From Acidobacteriaceae bacterium (GTDB taxonomy: Bacteria > Acidobacteriota > Terriglobia > Terriglobales > Acidobacteriaceae): a stretch of DNA of 9,604 nucleotides. The stretch is from assembly GCA_003152795.1 (NCBI GenBank), contig PMBA01000198.1, positions 14,348-23,951 on the forward strand. Direction: 5' to 3'. This document shows, piece by piece, positions 1 through 7,353 of the stretch (the stretch's first letter is position 1; every line of letters begins with the position of its first letter). A model generated the notes under the pieces. The model saw nothing but the letters and a program-made list of their open reading frames with translations. It was not told where the DNA came from and made no database searches. The translations under genes and the position numbers were made by a program.

Positions 1-875
1 AGCACGCCAAGTGGCTGAAGGTTACGCGCGAAATTGAGTGGCGGCGTCCGATCGCATCTCTCAACTACCTGTTGACTTCCCACGTTTGGCGGCAGGATCA
101 CAACGGATTCACTCATCAGGATCCCGGCTTCATCGACCATGTGGTCAACAAGAAAGCCGACATCGTGCGGGTTTACCTTCCGCCCGACGCCAATTGCCTG
201 CTTTCCGTCGCCGATCATTGTCTGCGGAGCCGTCATTATGTCAACGTGATCGTCGCTGGCAAGCAGCCCGCGTTGCAGTTCCTCGACATGGAGTCGGCCA
301 TCGAACACTGCACTACCGGGATTGGCATTTGGGAGTGGGCGAGCACGGACAAGGGGGCCGAACCGGATGTCGTGATGGCGTGCGCCGGAGACGTCCCTAC
401 ACTCGAAACACTGGCGGCGGTCGATCTCTTGCGGCAGCATTTTCCCGACATCAGGATTCGGGTGGTGAATGTTGTCGACCTGATGACCATTCAGCCCTCG
501 AACGAGCATCCCCACGGTCTCTCCGATCTTGATTTCGATTCCATGTTCACGGTGGATAAGCCCGTTATCTTCGCCTATCACGGTTATCCGTGGTTGATTC
601 ACCGCCTTACTTATCGCCGGCACAATCACGACAATCTCCATGTTCGCGGCTACAAAGAGGAGGGAACGACGACAACGCCGTTCGATATTACGGTTATGAA
701 CGATCTTGACCGCTTCCACCTGGCGGGGGACGTGGTGGATCGTGTTCCCAGACTGCAGAAAGTGGGCGGCCACTTCAAGCAGTTGCTGCGCAACAAACTG
801 GTCGAGCATAAACAGTACATTCGGGAACGCGGAGACGATTTGCCAGAAATCCGGGATTGGACTTGGCCCTACTAG
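1..875 (+). CDS. xfp: Phosphoketolase (xylulose-5-phosphate/fructose-6-phosphate), C-terminal part, 5' end cut by window
   Basis: Thiamine-diphosphate enzyme that splits xylulose 5-phosphate or fructose 6-phosphate with inorganic phosphate, giving acetyl phosphate plus glyceraldehyde 3-phosphate or erythrose 4-phosphate in the cytoplasm. The frame is open from base 3 to the TAG at 873-875, leaving about 290 residues of a protein that is usually near 790. The visible part is the C-terminal region: the stretch [14 protein letters not shown], then [21 protein letters not shown] and NDLDRFHLA, are hallmark phosphoketolase sequence. The upstream stretch [18 protein letters not shown] belongs to the pyrimidine-binding transketolase-like domain. 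Its C terminus (DWTWPY) looks intact. An acetate kinase gene follows on the same strand, the normal partner that uses acetyl phosphate. I could not judge the start, promoter or thiamine-diphosphate motif, which lie outside the window. Substrate preference cannot be read from this part. Confidence 0.96.
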   Translation, partial: HAKWLKVTREIEWRRPIASLNYLLTSHVWRQDHNGFTHQDPGFIDHVVNKKADIVRVYLPPDANCLLSVADHCLRSRHYVNVIVAGKQPALQFLDMESAIEHCTTGIGIWEWASTDKGAEPDVVMACAGDVPTLETLAAVDLLRQHFPDIRIRVVNVVDLMTIQPSNEHPHGLSDLDFDSMFTVDKPVIFAYHGYPWLIHRLTYRRHNHDNLHVRGYKEEGTTTTPFDITVMNDLDRFHLAGDVVDRVPRLQKVGGHFKQLLRNKLVEHKQYIRERGDDLPEIRDWTWPY

Positions 876-943
876 AGGCATCGCATCATGAACCAAAGGA
901 GTCCATTGCGTATCCCTCAGGGGCCCACGTCTTTATTGGCTCT

Positions 944-992
944 GGGCAGCACCGTTCGGCTTCGCTCCGGGCAGGCTCTTGAAGCCGTGCCC
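944..992. repeat. Imperfect palindromic element in the xfp-ackA spacer
   Basis: The left arm consists of GGGCA (944-948) and CGGCTTC (957-963). The right arm is GAAGCCG (981-987) running straight into TGCCC (988-992). The arms pair as two helices of 5 and 7 base pairs, with an 8-base bulge on the left and a 17-base loop. Translated on the + strand it reads VRLRSGQALEAVPYP. From memory, peptides of the LRSGQAL...AVP type recur in Acidobacteriota annotations because they come from a dispersed intergenic repeat; I cannot check that here. There is no T-tract after it, so it is not a convincing intrinsic terminator. It may act as an RNA hairpin between the two metabolic genes. Confidence 0.5.
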
Positions 993-1024
993 TACCCAAG
1001 AACAATTTGTGAGATAACCTCCAG

Positions 1025-2254
1025 ATGAACGTGCTAGTTCTTAACTCCGGTTCCAGCAGCCAGAAGAGTTGTCTCTACGAAATTGGGGATACGCTTCCCG
1101 CCGAGCCGCCAGCTTGCATTTGGGAGGGGAAGATCGAGTGGAGTGATGATCAGGCCGAATACTCGATCAGGAACTCCCGCGGAGCTTCAAAGAACGAGAT
1201 GGTACCGGCCGGTTCTCGTGGAGAAGCGATTGAGCGACTGCTCCAGAGTTTGTGGAGCGGAGACACGCAAGCGATTTCCGGTCCTTCCGAAATCGATGTG
1301 GTGGGACATCGGGTGGTGCACGGCGGTCTGCGGCATTTCGAGCCCGCGATCGTGACCGAAAGGATCAAGACGGCGATCGAAGTCGCTTCCGTCTTTGCGC
1401 CGCTCCACAGTCGTGCCGAACTGCAAGGCATGGAGATTGTTGAGAAATTGCTGGGTGCGGTGCCGCAGCTGGCGGTTTTCGACACTGGTTTTCACCGAAC
1501 TATGCCGCCGTCGGCGTCCACCTATCCCGGTCCTTACGAGTGGTTCGAGCAGGGAATCCGCCGCTACGGATTCCACGGTATCAATCACCAGTATTGCGCC
1601 GAGCGGGCTGCGCAATTGCTCGGTAAGAAAATGGGTTCGCTCAGACAGGTGACTTGCCACCTGGGCAATGGGTGTTCGTTGGCGGCGATCCGCGAAGGTC
1701 GCAGCGTGGATACGACCATGGGTTTTACCCCGCTTGAGGGTCTCATGATGGGCACGCGCTCGGGCACCGTGGATCCTGGCATCCTCACCTATCTGATCCG
1801 GCAGCGGCAATTCTCCGCCCCGCAACTCGACGATGTGCTGAATAAGAAGTCGGGACTGCTCGGGGTATCGGGAATCTCCAGCGATATGCGAGAGATTCTT
1901 GACGCCAGCAGGAAGGGCCACGCACGATCAAGACTGGCGCTTGATATCTATGTCCATCGCCTGCAATCGGGAATCGGCGCCATGATTGCGGTGCTGGGCG
2001 GAGTCGATGTTCTCGTATTTACCGCCGGAGTCGGCGAAAACTCACCCGAAGTTCGCGCCGCCGTGTGTGATAACTTCGCGTTTCTGGGCTTGAGGCTCGA
2101 CCAGACGAAGAACACAAAATCTCCTTCGGATGAGGATATCTCCGCTCCGGATGCGACCGTTCGCGTCCTGGTTATTCACGCCCAGGAAGACTGGATGATC
2201 GCTCGGGAGTGCTGGAATCTCGTGCACTCGGCTCCAACCCGCGTCCGCCCCTGA
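1025..2254 (+). CDS. ackA: Acetate kinase
   Basis: Cytoplasmic enzyme of the acetate kinase/sugar kinase fold that transfers phosphate between acetyl phosphate and ADP, yielding acetate and ATP. At 409 residues it matches the usual family length of about 400. Family motifs appear in order: NSGSSSQKS at the N terminus (nucleotide/phosphate loop), GHRVVHGG with His95, FDTGFHRTMP (active-site Asp region), YGFHGINHQY (catalytic His region), CHLGNGCSLAAI, MGFTPLEGLMMGTRSG with the catalytic Arg region, and FTAGVGENSPEVR near the C terminus. No key motif is missing. The ATG is fixed by the canonical MNVLVLNSGSS start. The Shine-Dalgarno is weak (only GAG at 1011-1013), and the ATG overlaps the TGA of a short upstream frame. 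It follows phosphoketolase by 149 bases, so it probably converts that enzyme's acetyl phosphate to ATP. Confidence 0.97.
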   Translation: MNVLVLNSGSSSQKSCLYEIGDTLPAEPPACIWEGKIEWSDDQAEYSIRNSRGASKNEMVPAGSRGEAIERLLQSLWSGDTQAISGPSEIDVVGHRVVHGGLRHFEPAIVTERIKTAIEVASVFAPLHSRAELQGMEIVEKLLGAVPQLAVFDTGFHRTMPPSASTYPGPYEWFEQGIRRYGFHGINHQYCAERAAQLLGKKMGSLRQVTCHLGNGCSLAAIREGRSVDTTMGFTPLEGLMMGTRSGTVDPGILTYLIRQRQFSAPQLDDVLNKKSGLLGVSGISSDMREILDASRKGHARSRLALDIYVHRLQSGIGAMIAVLGGVDVLVFTAGVGENSPEVRAAVCDNFAFLGLRLDQTKNTKSPSDEDISAPDATVRVLVIHAQEDWMIARECWNLVHSAPTRVRP

Positions 2255-2439
2255 CCCTGGCCGGTAATAAAGAGCAGCACCTTCGCAGACTCTACGTGGG
2301 TTGCAGTCCCAACGGGAAGCGGATTCGGCAAACGACGGATGGTTCCAGCCATTGATCAGGGGTCGTTGCGATCACAAGTTGATGGATGCGCACCGGTTCT
2401 CACCTCTAGTATTCGGAAAACATTGCGGTTACAGTCACG
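2255..2439. other. Intergenic stretch after ackA with no gene seen
   Basis: This is the first part of a 298-base gap between acetate kinase and the cytochrome cluster. I found no coding frame with recognisable protein sequence; a frame of 69 codons from 2339 reads as low-information sequence and runs through the regulatory region. A weak inverted repeat (AACGAC at 2331-2336 with GTCGTT at 2362-2367) could form a small hairpin but lacks a T-tract, so I do not call it a terminator. The change from sugar metabolism to electron transport suggests that the transcription unit changes somewhere here. Confidence 0.5.
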
Positions 2440-2455
2440 TGTGACCGGGATCACA
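2440..2455. promoter_or_regulatory. CRP-type operator, exact TGTGA-N6-TCACA palindrome
   Basis: The sequence TGTGA CCGGGA TCACA matches both half-sites of the CRP-family consensus with the standard 6-base spacer. A further half-site, GTCAC at 2434-2438, faces GTGAC at 2441-2445, so three alternating half-sites sit within 22 bases. The palindrome's centre lies about 105 bases before the cytochrome c start codon. A possible -10 element is CAATAT at 2480-2485, which would put the site near -44, close to a class II activator position; this promoter call is weak. It is not the FNR consensus TTGAT-N4-ATCAA. The regulator could be any CRP/FNR-superfamily protein whose recognition helix reads TGTGA. 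Confidence 0.6.
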
Positions 2456-2552
2456 GAACCCGGAACCCCAAAAAGCGTTCAATATTGCTCAGTTTACGGA
2501 AGTGTTTTCGTTTTAGAGTTGGGCCAACAAAAACTCGAACGGAGCTAGCAAA

Positions 2553-2873
2553 ATGAAGAAGATTAGTCTCCCAGTGTTTACATTCGCAACAGCATTAGCT
2601 GTTGTTCTCAGCCTTCCCCTGTCGGCGCATGCGCAAGGCGCAGACCTTTTCAAAGCAAAATGCGCTGCCTGCCATGGTGCTGATGGTACCGGCTCGGCGA
2701 TGGGGAAGAAGATGGGCGCCCACGATTTCACAACCGCCGACGTGCAGAAAATGTCGGACGCGGAGCTCACGGATGTCATCACCAACGGCAAGAACAAGAT
2801 GCCCAAGTACCCAACTCTTAAGCCGGAAGAGGTTAAGGGGCTAGTGACTTACATTCGCAGTTTGAAAAAATAG
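2553..2873 (+). CDS. Small class I cytochrome c, periplasmic monohaem
   Basis: Soluble periplasmic electron carrier of 106 residues. Residues 1-27 form a Sec signal peptide (MKK, hydrophobic core, then SAHA before Gln28). The mature part carries one haem site, CAACH at 37-41, followed by GADGTG, and a likely distal ligand Met83 in KMPKY, giving His/Met coordination as in cytochromes c6, c553 and cbb3-subunit-like domains. The C-terminal helix EEVKGLVTYIRSLKK packs as in that fold. The start has a good GGAG ribosome site at 2541-2544, eight bases before the ATG. It is the first gene after the CRP-type operator and precedes the membrane cytochromes, so it probably shuttles electrons between them or onward. 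The exact partner is not shown by the sequence. The monohaem cytochrome c call is secure; the subfamily is not. Confidence 0.93.
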   Translation: MKKISLPVFTFATALAVVLSLPLSAHAQGADLFKAKCAACHGADGTGSAMGKKMGAHDFTTADVQKMSDAELTDVITNGKNKMPKYPTLKPEEVKGLVTYIRSLKK

Positions 2874-2998
2874 TCCTGGCTGGGTTCTAGCCAACAAGAG
2901 TAAAGAGATTGTCCAGCAGCGGTGCGTCATCCGCGGCCGATGGTGCAGTGTGTCTGCGCAGCGGCGCCTAGAAACATAAAGGAGAGTGTTGGTTCCAA
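2874..2998. other. Intergenic spacer between cytochrome c and NapC/NirT-type gene
   Basis: This 125-base stretch has no coding frame I trust. A small hairpin (TGGCT at 2877-2881 with AGCCA at 2889-2893) follows the cytochrome c stop but has no T-tract. It could be an RNA-processing or attenuation element that sets a higher level of the small cytochrome. The end of the spacer holds AAAGGAGA at 2978-2985, the only plausible ribosome site for the next gene, 13 bases before its ATG, which is longer than usual. Confidence 0.4.
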
Positions 2999-4447
2999 AT
3001 GAATCTGCAAGAACGCTTCCGAGACTGGTTGCAGCCCATTTATTTCCTGGGGCAGAATCCCATCACGCTATCCGGTGCCGTGGTTACGACGAGCACGGCG
3101 CTGACCACCATCGCCTTCTGGTTCTACGAAGTCTTCTTGCCTGGGCCGCCGCATCCCTATATTGGCCTGCTGGTCTTCTTGATCCTTCCCGGCATTTTTG
3201 TTCTCGGACTGCTGCTGATTCCACTTGGTATCTGGCTCCGTCGGCGGAGTTTGCGCGCGCGCGGGAAACTGCCTGTGGTTTTCCCTACCGTCGACCTGGG
3301 GTTGCCCGTGGTCCGGCGAACCTTGGAGTACGTGGCAGCGGCGACGATGCTCAATCTTCTCATCGTCGGGACTGCATCGTACCGTGGCGTGGAGTACATG
3401 GATTCGACGAGTTTCTGCGGCAAGACTTGTCATACGGTGATGGATCCGGAGTACTCGGCCTATCAGAATTCTCCGCACTCGCGGGTGGCTTGTGTGGAGT
3501 GCCATATCGGGCCGGGCGCCGGGTGGTTTGTAAAGTCGAAGCTTTCCGGACTGCGGCAGGTATTCGCGGTGACGTTCCACACCTACTCGCGCCCTATTCC
3601 TTCGCCGGTAAAGTACCTTCGCCCGGCGCGCGAGACTTGCGAGCAATGTCACTGGCCGCAGCGCTTCACCGGCGACAAATTCCTGGTGAATACGAGCTAT
3701 AAGGACGACGAAAAAAATACGCCCCAGACCGACGTGTTGCTGCTGAAGGTGGGGGGACGGACCTGGCAGGGTTCGGTCGGCATCCACGGGCACCACCTCT
3801 CCGCCAACGCCCGCATCCGCTACATTTCGACCGACAACGAGCGCATGACAATTCCCGCCGTGTATTACACCGACGATAGCGGGAAGACCACGGAGTTTAT
3901 TTCCAGCGATGCCAAGCCCACCCAACAGCAATTGGACAAGGGGGAACATCGCGTGATGGATTGCGTGGATTGCCACAACCGGCCGACCCATGCCTTCGAC
4001 TTGCCGGAAAACGCGGTGGACAAGCAAATGTCAGGCGGGCAGATCAGCACCGATCTGCCCTACATCAGGAAAAAGGCGGTCGAGGTCCTCAAGGTGAATT
4101 ATCCAAACCGCGATGTGGCCCAGCAGCGCATCACTGCCGAAATCAACAACTTTTATCAGACGAATTACCCTGCGGTTTATCAGGCGCGGCGCGCGGCGGT
4201 GGAACAGGCGGGCGCGGAGGTGGCCAGGATCTACCTGCGCAACATCTTCCCGGACATGCGGGTGACCTGGGGTACGCACCCGAATAATATTGGGCACAAT
4301 GATTCGCCGGGCTGCTTCCGGTGCCATGACGGCAGTCATACCAGTGCCGATGGCCAGACAATAACCAACGACTGCAGTGCGTGCCACAACCTGCTGGCGG
4401 TTCAGGAGGGAAACCCGAAAGTGCTTACGGATCTTGGCATGAAGTAA
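2999..4447 (+). CDS. NapC/NirT-type inner-membrane hexahaem cytochrome c (ImcH-like)
   Basis: Probable membrane quinol dehydrogenase that hands electrons to periplasmic cytochromes. The 482 residues begin with three hydrophobic helices at about 22-44, 54-80 and 108-126; after helix 2 comes the basic stretch RRRSLRARGK. The haem region follows: an unusual CX3CH site (CGKTCH, 140-145), then CVECH 165, CEQCH 214, CVDCH 322, CFRCH 439 and CSACH 459. The segment DSTSFCGKTCHTVMDPEY, followed by SPHSRVACVECHIGPGAGWF, is typical of the NapC/NirT/NrfH family. Unlike small NrfH or NapC proteins, it has three helices and a long periplasmic part, as in ImcH of Geobacter, which as I recall carries seven haems; only six sites are visible here. 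The next cytochrome gene starts 19 bases downstream, so they are very likely co-transcribed. Family confidence is high; ImcH-type function is inference. Confidence 0.85.
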   Translation: MNLQERFRDWLQPIYFLGQNPITLSGAVVTTSTALTTIAFWFYEVFLPGPPHPYIGLLVFLILPGIFVLGLLLIPLGIWLRRRSLRARGKLPVVFPTVDLGLPVVRRTLEYVAAATMLNLLIVGTASYRGVEYMDSTSFCGKTCHTVMDPEYSAYQNSPHSRVACVECHIGPGAGWFVKSKLSGLRQVFAVTFHTYSRPIPSPVKYLRPARETCEQCHWPQRFTGDKFLVNTSYKDDEKNTPQTDVLLLKVGGRTWQGSVGIHGHHLSANARIRYISTDNERMTIPAVYYTDDSGKTTEFISSDAKPTQQQLDKGEHRVMDCVDCHNRPTHAFDLPENAVDKQMSGGQISTDLPYIRKKAVEVLKVNYPNRDVAQQRITAEINNFYQTNYPAVYQARRAAVEQAGAEVARIYLRNIFPDMRVTWGTHPNNIGHNDSPGCFRCHDGSHTSADGQTITNDCSACHNLLAVQEGNPKVLTDLGMK

Positions 4448-4466
4448 GCATCGCCGAGGGTTTGAC

Positions 4467-6515
4467 ATGGCTGAAACGAGAACTATGGGGAAGAAGGATT
4501 GGAAGGGGCTGGGGGGAATCGTCGTGCCGCTGCTCGCCACAGTTTTCCTTCTTCTGATTCCGGAAAGCCTCGGACACGCGGCGGCGAGCGAAACGCCGCA
4601 GCCTGGGTCGGAATGTCTGGCTTGCCACGGCGACAAGAGCACGACCACCACCAGGGGCGGCAAAACCGTCTCGCTCTATGTGGACGGAAAGAGGTTTGCC
4701 GCTTCCGTACACGCCACGTTCGGGTGCACCGGCTGTCATGCCGACCTGGAAGGAAAGGACTTCCCGCACGAGAAGCCGGCGCCGGTAAAATGCGGCACCT
4801 GCCACGCTACAGAACAGGAGCAACATGCCCGGTCGCTCCACGGCAAGGCGATTGCGCGCGGCGATACGCTCGCTCCGCACTGTGTGAATTGTCACGGAAA
4901 CCACGACATCCTTCCGGTCAAGGACCCTCGCTCCGCGGTGGCGCCGCTGAAAGTGCCGTTCGTTTGCGGGCAGTGCCATCGCGAAGGAACGGCTGTGTCC
5001 CGCAACCGTCCCATCCCCCAGGACAACATTCTGGAGAATTACTCCGAGAGTATTCACGGGGAGGCGTTGCTGAAGAAGGGACTCTCGGTGGCCCCGACCT
5101 GCGCCACTTGTCATACCGCGCACCTGATATTGCCGCACACCGACCCCGCTTCTTCGATCAATCGCCGGAATATTGCCGCCACCTGTACAAAATGCCACTC
5201 GCAAATCGAAGTGGTCCACCGGAAGACTATTCGAGGAGAGCTGTGGGAAAAACAGGCCAACGTCCTCCCGGCCTGCCCGGACTGCCATCAGCCGCATAAG
5301 ATCAGGAACGTTTTCTATGAACAGGGAATGGCGAACGCGGACTGCATGCGTTGCCATGCCGACGAAAAACTGCGGCGCGGGCGCGACGGGAAATCCATGT
5401 ACGTCGACTCCAACGAAGTGAGCCATTCGCGGCACAGCAAAGTGGCCTGCAGCCAGTGCCACTCGGAGGTAAACGCCTCCCGTGTGCGGGCTTGCGAGAC
5501 CATTACTCACGGGGTGGACTGCACCTCTTGCCACGATGAAGTTGGCAAGCTGTATGTCGCCAGCATCCACGGACAACTGAACGGCAAGAACGATCCGAAT
5601 GCCCCGACCTGCAAGGAATGCCATGGCACGCATGGAGTGCTCGGCAGACTGGACCCGCAGTCGCGGACTTTTGCGACGAATGTACCCGAGCTTTGCGGGC
5701 GGTGTCACCGGGAGGGCCAGAGGGCCGCGGTGCGCTACACCGGGAGGCAGCACGAAATCATCTCGAATTACACCGAGAGCATTCACGGCACACTGCTGAA
5801 GAACGGCCTGACGGTAACGGCAACCTGCACCAGTTGCCACACGGCTCACAGTGTGCTTCCGCGCACCGATCCAAAGTCGAGCGTCAGCGCAGCCAACGTG
5901 CCGACGACCTGCGGCCGTTGCCACCACGGCATCGAGGAGCAGTTCGAGAACAGCATCCACGCCAAACCGGTGAACGGGTCCACCAAGGCGCTTCCCGTTT
6001 GCAACGATTGCCACACCGCCCACGCCATCCGCCGCACGGATGAAGACAATTTCCGGCTGGACGTGATGACCACCTGTGGACGCTGTCATGCGGAGATCGC
6101 CAAGAGCTATTTTGAAACCTATCACGGGAAGGTCTCGCGGTTGGGCTACACAAAAGCGGCCAAGTGCTATGACTGCCACGGGGCGCACGACATATTGGCG
6201 GTCGCCGATCCGCGCTCGCACCTCAGCCGCGCTAACGTGGCAGCCACCTGCCAGAAGTGCCACGCGGGCGCGACCCGGCGCTTCGCTGGATACCTGACGC
6301 ACGCCACGCACCACGATCCACGAAAATATCCGTTCCTGTTCTACACCTTCTGGGGTATGACCGCGCTTCTTCTGGGGACATTCGTGATTGGGGGCCTTCA
6401 TACCCTGCTCTGGCTGCCCCGAGCTTTCCAGATGCGCAGGGAATTGCGCGCCGCTGAAGCGGAGGCCGCTGCAGCTATTGAAGCCGCCGCGAGCAAGGAG
6501 AGCCCCGATGCCTAA
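4467..6515 (+). CDS. 19-haem cytochrome c with C-terminal membrane anchor (CbcA-like)
   Basis: Periplasmic multihaem electron conduit of 682 residues. A signal peptide or N-terminal anchor spans about residues 14-40. Nineteen CXXCH sites begin at residues 50, 87, 109, 139, 167, 212, 240, 270, 293, 328, 352, 382, 410, 454, 482, 512, 537, 567 and 595. Repeated S-x-HG motifs between them (for example YSESIHG, YTESIHG) probably supply distal His ligands. A single membrane helix at about 622-646 with His645 follows, then an Ala/Glu-rich cytoplasmic tail. The protein is an internal duplication with a period of 243 residues. GAGGG at 4456-4460, six bases upstream, supports the first ATG over the one at 4485. 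It overlaps the downstream cytochrome b gene by 8 bases, implying a tight complex in which the b subunit oxidises quinol and this subunit carries electrons away. No catalytic site for nitrite, hydroxylamine or tetrathionate was recognised. Confidence 0.9.
   Translation: MAETRTMGKKDWKGLGGIVVPLLATVFLLLIPESLGHAAASETPQPGSECLACHGDKSTTTTRGGKTVSLYVDGKRFAASVHATFGCTGCHADLEGKDFPHEKPAPVKCGTCHATEQEQHARSLHGKAIARGDTLAPHCVNCHGNHDILPVKDPRSAVAPLKVPFVCGQCHREGTAVSRNRPIPQDNILENYSESIHGEALLKKGLSVAPTCATCHTAHLILPHTDPASSINRRNIAATCTKCHSQIEVVHRKTIRGELWEKQANVLPACPDCHQPHKIRNVFYEQGMANADCMRCHADEKLRRGRDGKSMYVDSNEVSHSRHSKVACSQCHSEVNASRVRACETITHGVDCTSCHDEVGKLYVASIHGQLNGKNDPNAPTCKECHGTHGVLGRLDPQSRTFATNVPELCGRCHREGQRAAVRYTGRQHEIISNYTESIHGTLLKNGLTVTATCTSCHTAHSVLPRTDPKSSVSAANVPTTCGRCHHGIEEQFENSIHAKPVNGSTKALPVCNDCHTAHAIRRTDEDNFRLDVMTTCGRCHAEIAKSYFETYHGKVSRLGYTKAAKCYDCHGAHDILAVADPRSHLSRANVAATCQKCHAGATRRFAGYLTHATHHDPRKYPFLFYTFWGMTALLLGTFVIGGLHTLLWLPRAFQMRRELRAAEAEAAAAIEAAASKESPDA
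4614..5342 (+). repeat. Eight-haem protein repeat, copy 1 (19-haem cytochrome)
   Basis: This encodes residues 50-292, haem sites 1-8. Each haem pairs with one in copy 2 at an offset of 241 to 243 residues. Shared landmarks include GK..YVD after the first site, the D-P-[RQ]-S stretch after the fourth, CHREG at the fifth, and N-Y-[ST]-E-S-I-H-G before the sixth. Confidence 0.85.
5343..6074 (+). repeat. Eight-haem protein repeat, copy 2 (19-haem cytochrome)
   Basis: This encodes residues 293-536, haem sites 9-16. It matches copy 1 in haem order, spacing and side motifs, for example CHTAHSVLPRTDPKSSVS against CHTAHLILPHTDPASSIN. The match is at protein level and diverged in DNA, so the duplication is old. 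Confidence 0.85.
6075..6263 (+). repeat. Partial third repeat, three haems (19-haem cytochrome)
   Basis: This encodes residues 537-599, haem sites 17-19. The spacings of 30 and 28 residues equal those of sites 3-4-5 and 11-12-13. The motif CHGAHDILAVADPRSHLS matches CHGNHDILPVKDPRSAVA of copy 1, so the tail is a truncated further copy joined to the membrane anchor. Confidence 0.75.
6495..6500 (+). promoter_or_regulatory. Ribosome binding site AAGGAG that fixes the cytochrome b start
   Basis: AAGGAG lies seven bases before the ATG at 6508, inside the 3' end of the 19-haem gene. It favours 6508 over an in-frame start 40 codons upstream at 6388, which would overlap the previous gene by 128 bases and has no such site. 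Confidence 0.85.
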
Positions 6516-7353
6516 GGGCGAAGTTGCAGAACGCCAGTTTGTGCGGTTCACCCGGTTGCAGCGCATCCTGCACATCTGCATGATCGTGAGCTTCATTACC
6601 CTGGCGCTGACCGGGTTGACCCTGAAATTCTCATACACGAGATGGGCCGCGGTGCTTTCGCATTTGCTCGGCGGATTCGAGAACGCGGGCTACATTCACC
6701 GCACTGCCGCGGTTGTGATGTTCGGAGTCTTCATTACCCATCTGGTGGACTTATACCGGTTGAAGAAAAGGGAGCACAGTTCGTGGTGGTCGCTGGTGAT
6801 GGGACCGGGCAGCATGGTCCCAAACCGACAGGATTTAAGCGAACTGGTGGCTACGCTGAAGTGGTTTGTGGGATGGGGCAACCGGCCTGCCTATGGGCGG
6901 TGGACGTACTGGGAAAAATTCGATTATTTCGCTGTGTTCTGGGGGATCGCCGTGATCGGGTCCACCGGCCTCACACTGTGGTTCCCGGTGTTCTTTACGC
7001 GGTTTATTCCGGGGTCGTTCCTCAACGTCGCTACTATTATTCACAGCGACGAGGCACTGCTTGCCACCGGCTTTATCTTTACGGTTCATTTCTTCAATAC
7101 CCATTTGCGGCCCGAAAAATTTCCCATGGACATCACGGTCTTTACCGGGCGCATGCCGCTGGAAGAATTAAAAAGGGACAAGCCCAGGGAGTATGAAGCG
7201 CTGGTAGCCGCCGGCAAGCTGGAGGAAAAAATGGAGGAGGCTTATCCAGCGATCGTCACCCGTACGATTCGAGCTTTTGCCTGGGTTGCGCTGGCAGTGG
7301 GATTCAGCATCGTGCTCTGGATCGTCTATGCGGTGTTGTTCGCTTACCGCTAG
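6508..7353 (+). CDS. Stand-alone cytochrome b, b561/formate dehydrogenase gamma-like (CbcB-like)
   Basis: Integral inner-membrane di-haem cytochrome b, 281 residues, probably oxidising menaquinol and reducing the neighbouring multihaem subunit. Membrane segments lie at about 20-42, 64-84, 146-167, 180-200 and 255-279. Candidate haem b ligands are His22 (start of helix 1), His64 (in YIHRTAA), His78, His179 (in IIHSDEA) and His194. The pattern fits the cytochrome b561/formate dehydrogenase gamma superfamily rather than the bc1 type. A soluble stretch with [21 protein letters not shown] lies before the last helix. The gene overlaps the 19-haem gene by 8 bases with its own strong ribosome site, so translation is probably coupled. 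The same histidine spacing recurs in the fused protein downstream. The cytochrome b assignment is strong; quinol oxidation is inferred from family and context. Confidence 0.88.
   Translation: MPKGEVAERQFVRFTRLQRILHICMIVSFITLALTGLTLKFSYTRWAAVLSHLLGGFENAGYIHRTAAVVMFGVFITHLVDLYRLKKREHSSWWSLVMGPGSMVPNRQDLSELVATLKWFVGWGNRPAYGRWTYWEKFDYFAVFWGIAVIGSTGLTLWFPVFFTRFIPGSFLNVATIIHSDEALLATGFIFTVHFFNTHLRPEKFPMDITVFTGRMPLEELKRDKPREYEALVAAGKLEEKMEEAYPAIVTRTIRAFAWVALAVGFSIVLWIVYAVLFAYR

Noticed and set aside
1187..1921. Minus-strand frame of 244 codons inside ackA
   Set aside because: It is antisense to a full-length acetate kinase with all family motifs; Arg/His-rich translation with no domain.
2331..2367. 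Inverted repeat AACGAC/GTCGTT as a terminator after ackA
   Set aside because: The arms are only six bases around a 25-base loop and no T-tract follows.
2339..2548. 69-codon frame in the ackA-cytochrome c gap
   Set aside because: It has no ribosome site or recognisable protein sequence, and it runs through the CRP-type palindrome and the likely promoter.
3068..4027. Minus-strand frame of 319 codons
   Set aside because: It is opposite the NapC/NirT-type cytochrome, whose membrane helices and haem sites are clear; the antisense product shows no domain.
6388..6507. Upstream extension of the cytochrome b gene by 40 codons
   Set aside because: It would overlap the 19-haem gene by 128 bases, encodes Arg/Pro-rich sequence, and lacks a ribosome site, whereas AAGGAG sits seven bases before the ATG at 6508.
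4425..6638. Long minus-strand open frame of 737 codons
   Set aside because: It lies fully opposite the 19-haem gene and the start of the cytochrome b gene, both of which have clear motifs and ribosome sites. Its translation has no recognisable domain and is explained by codon bias.
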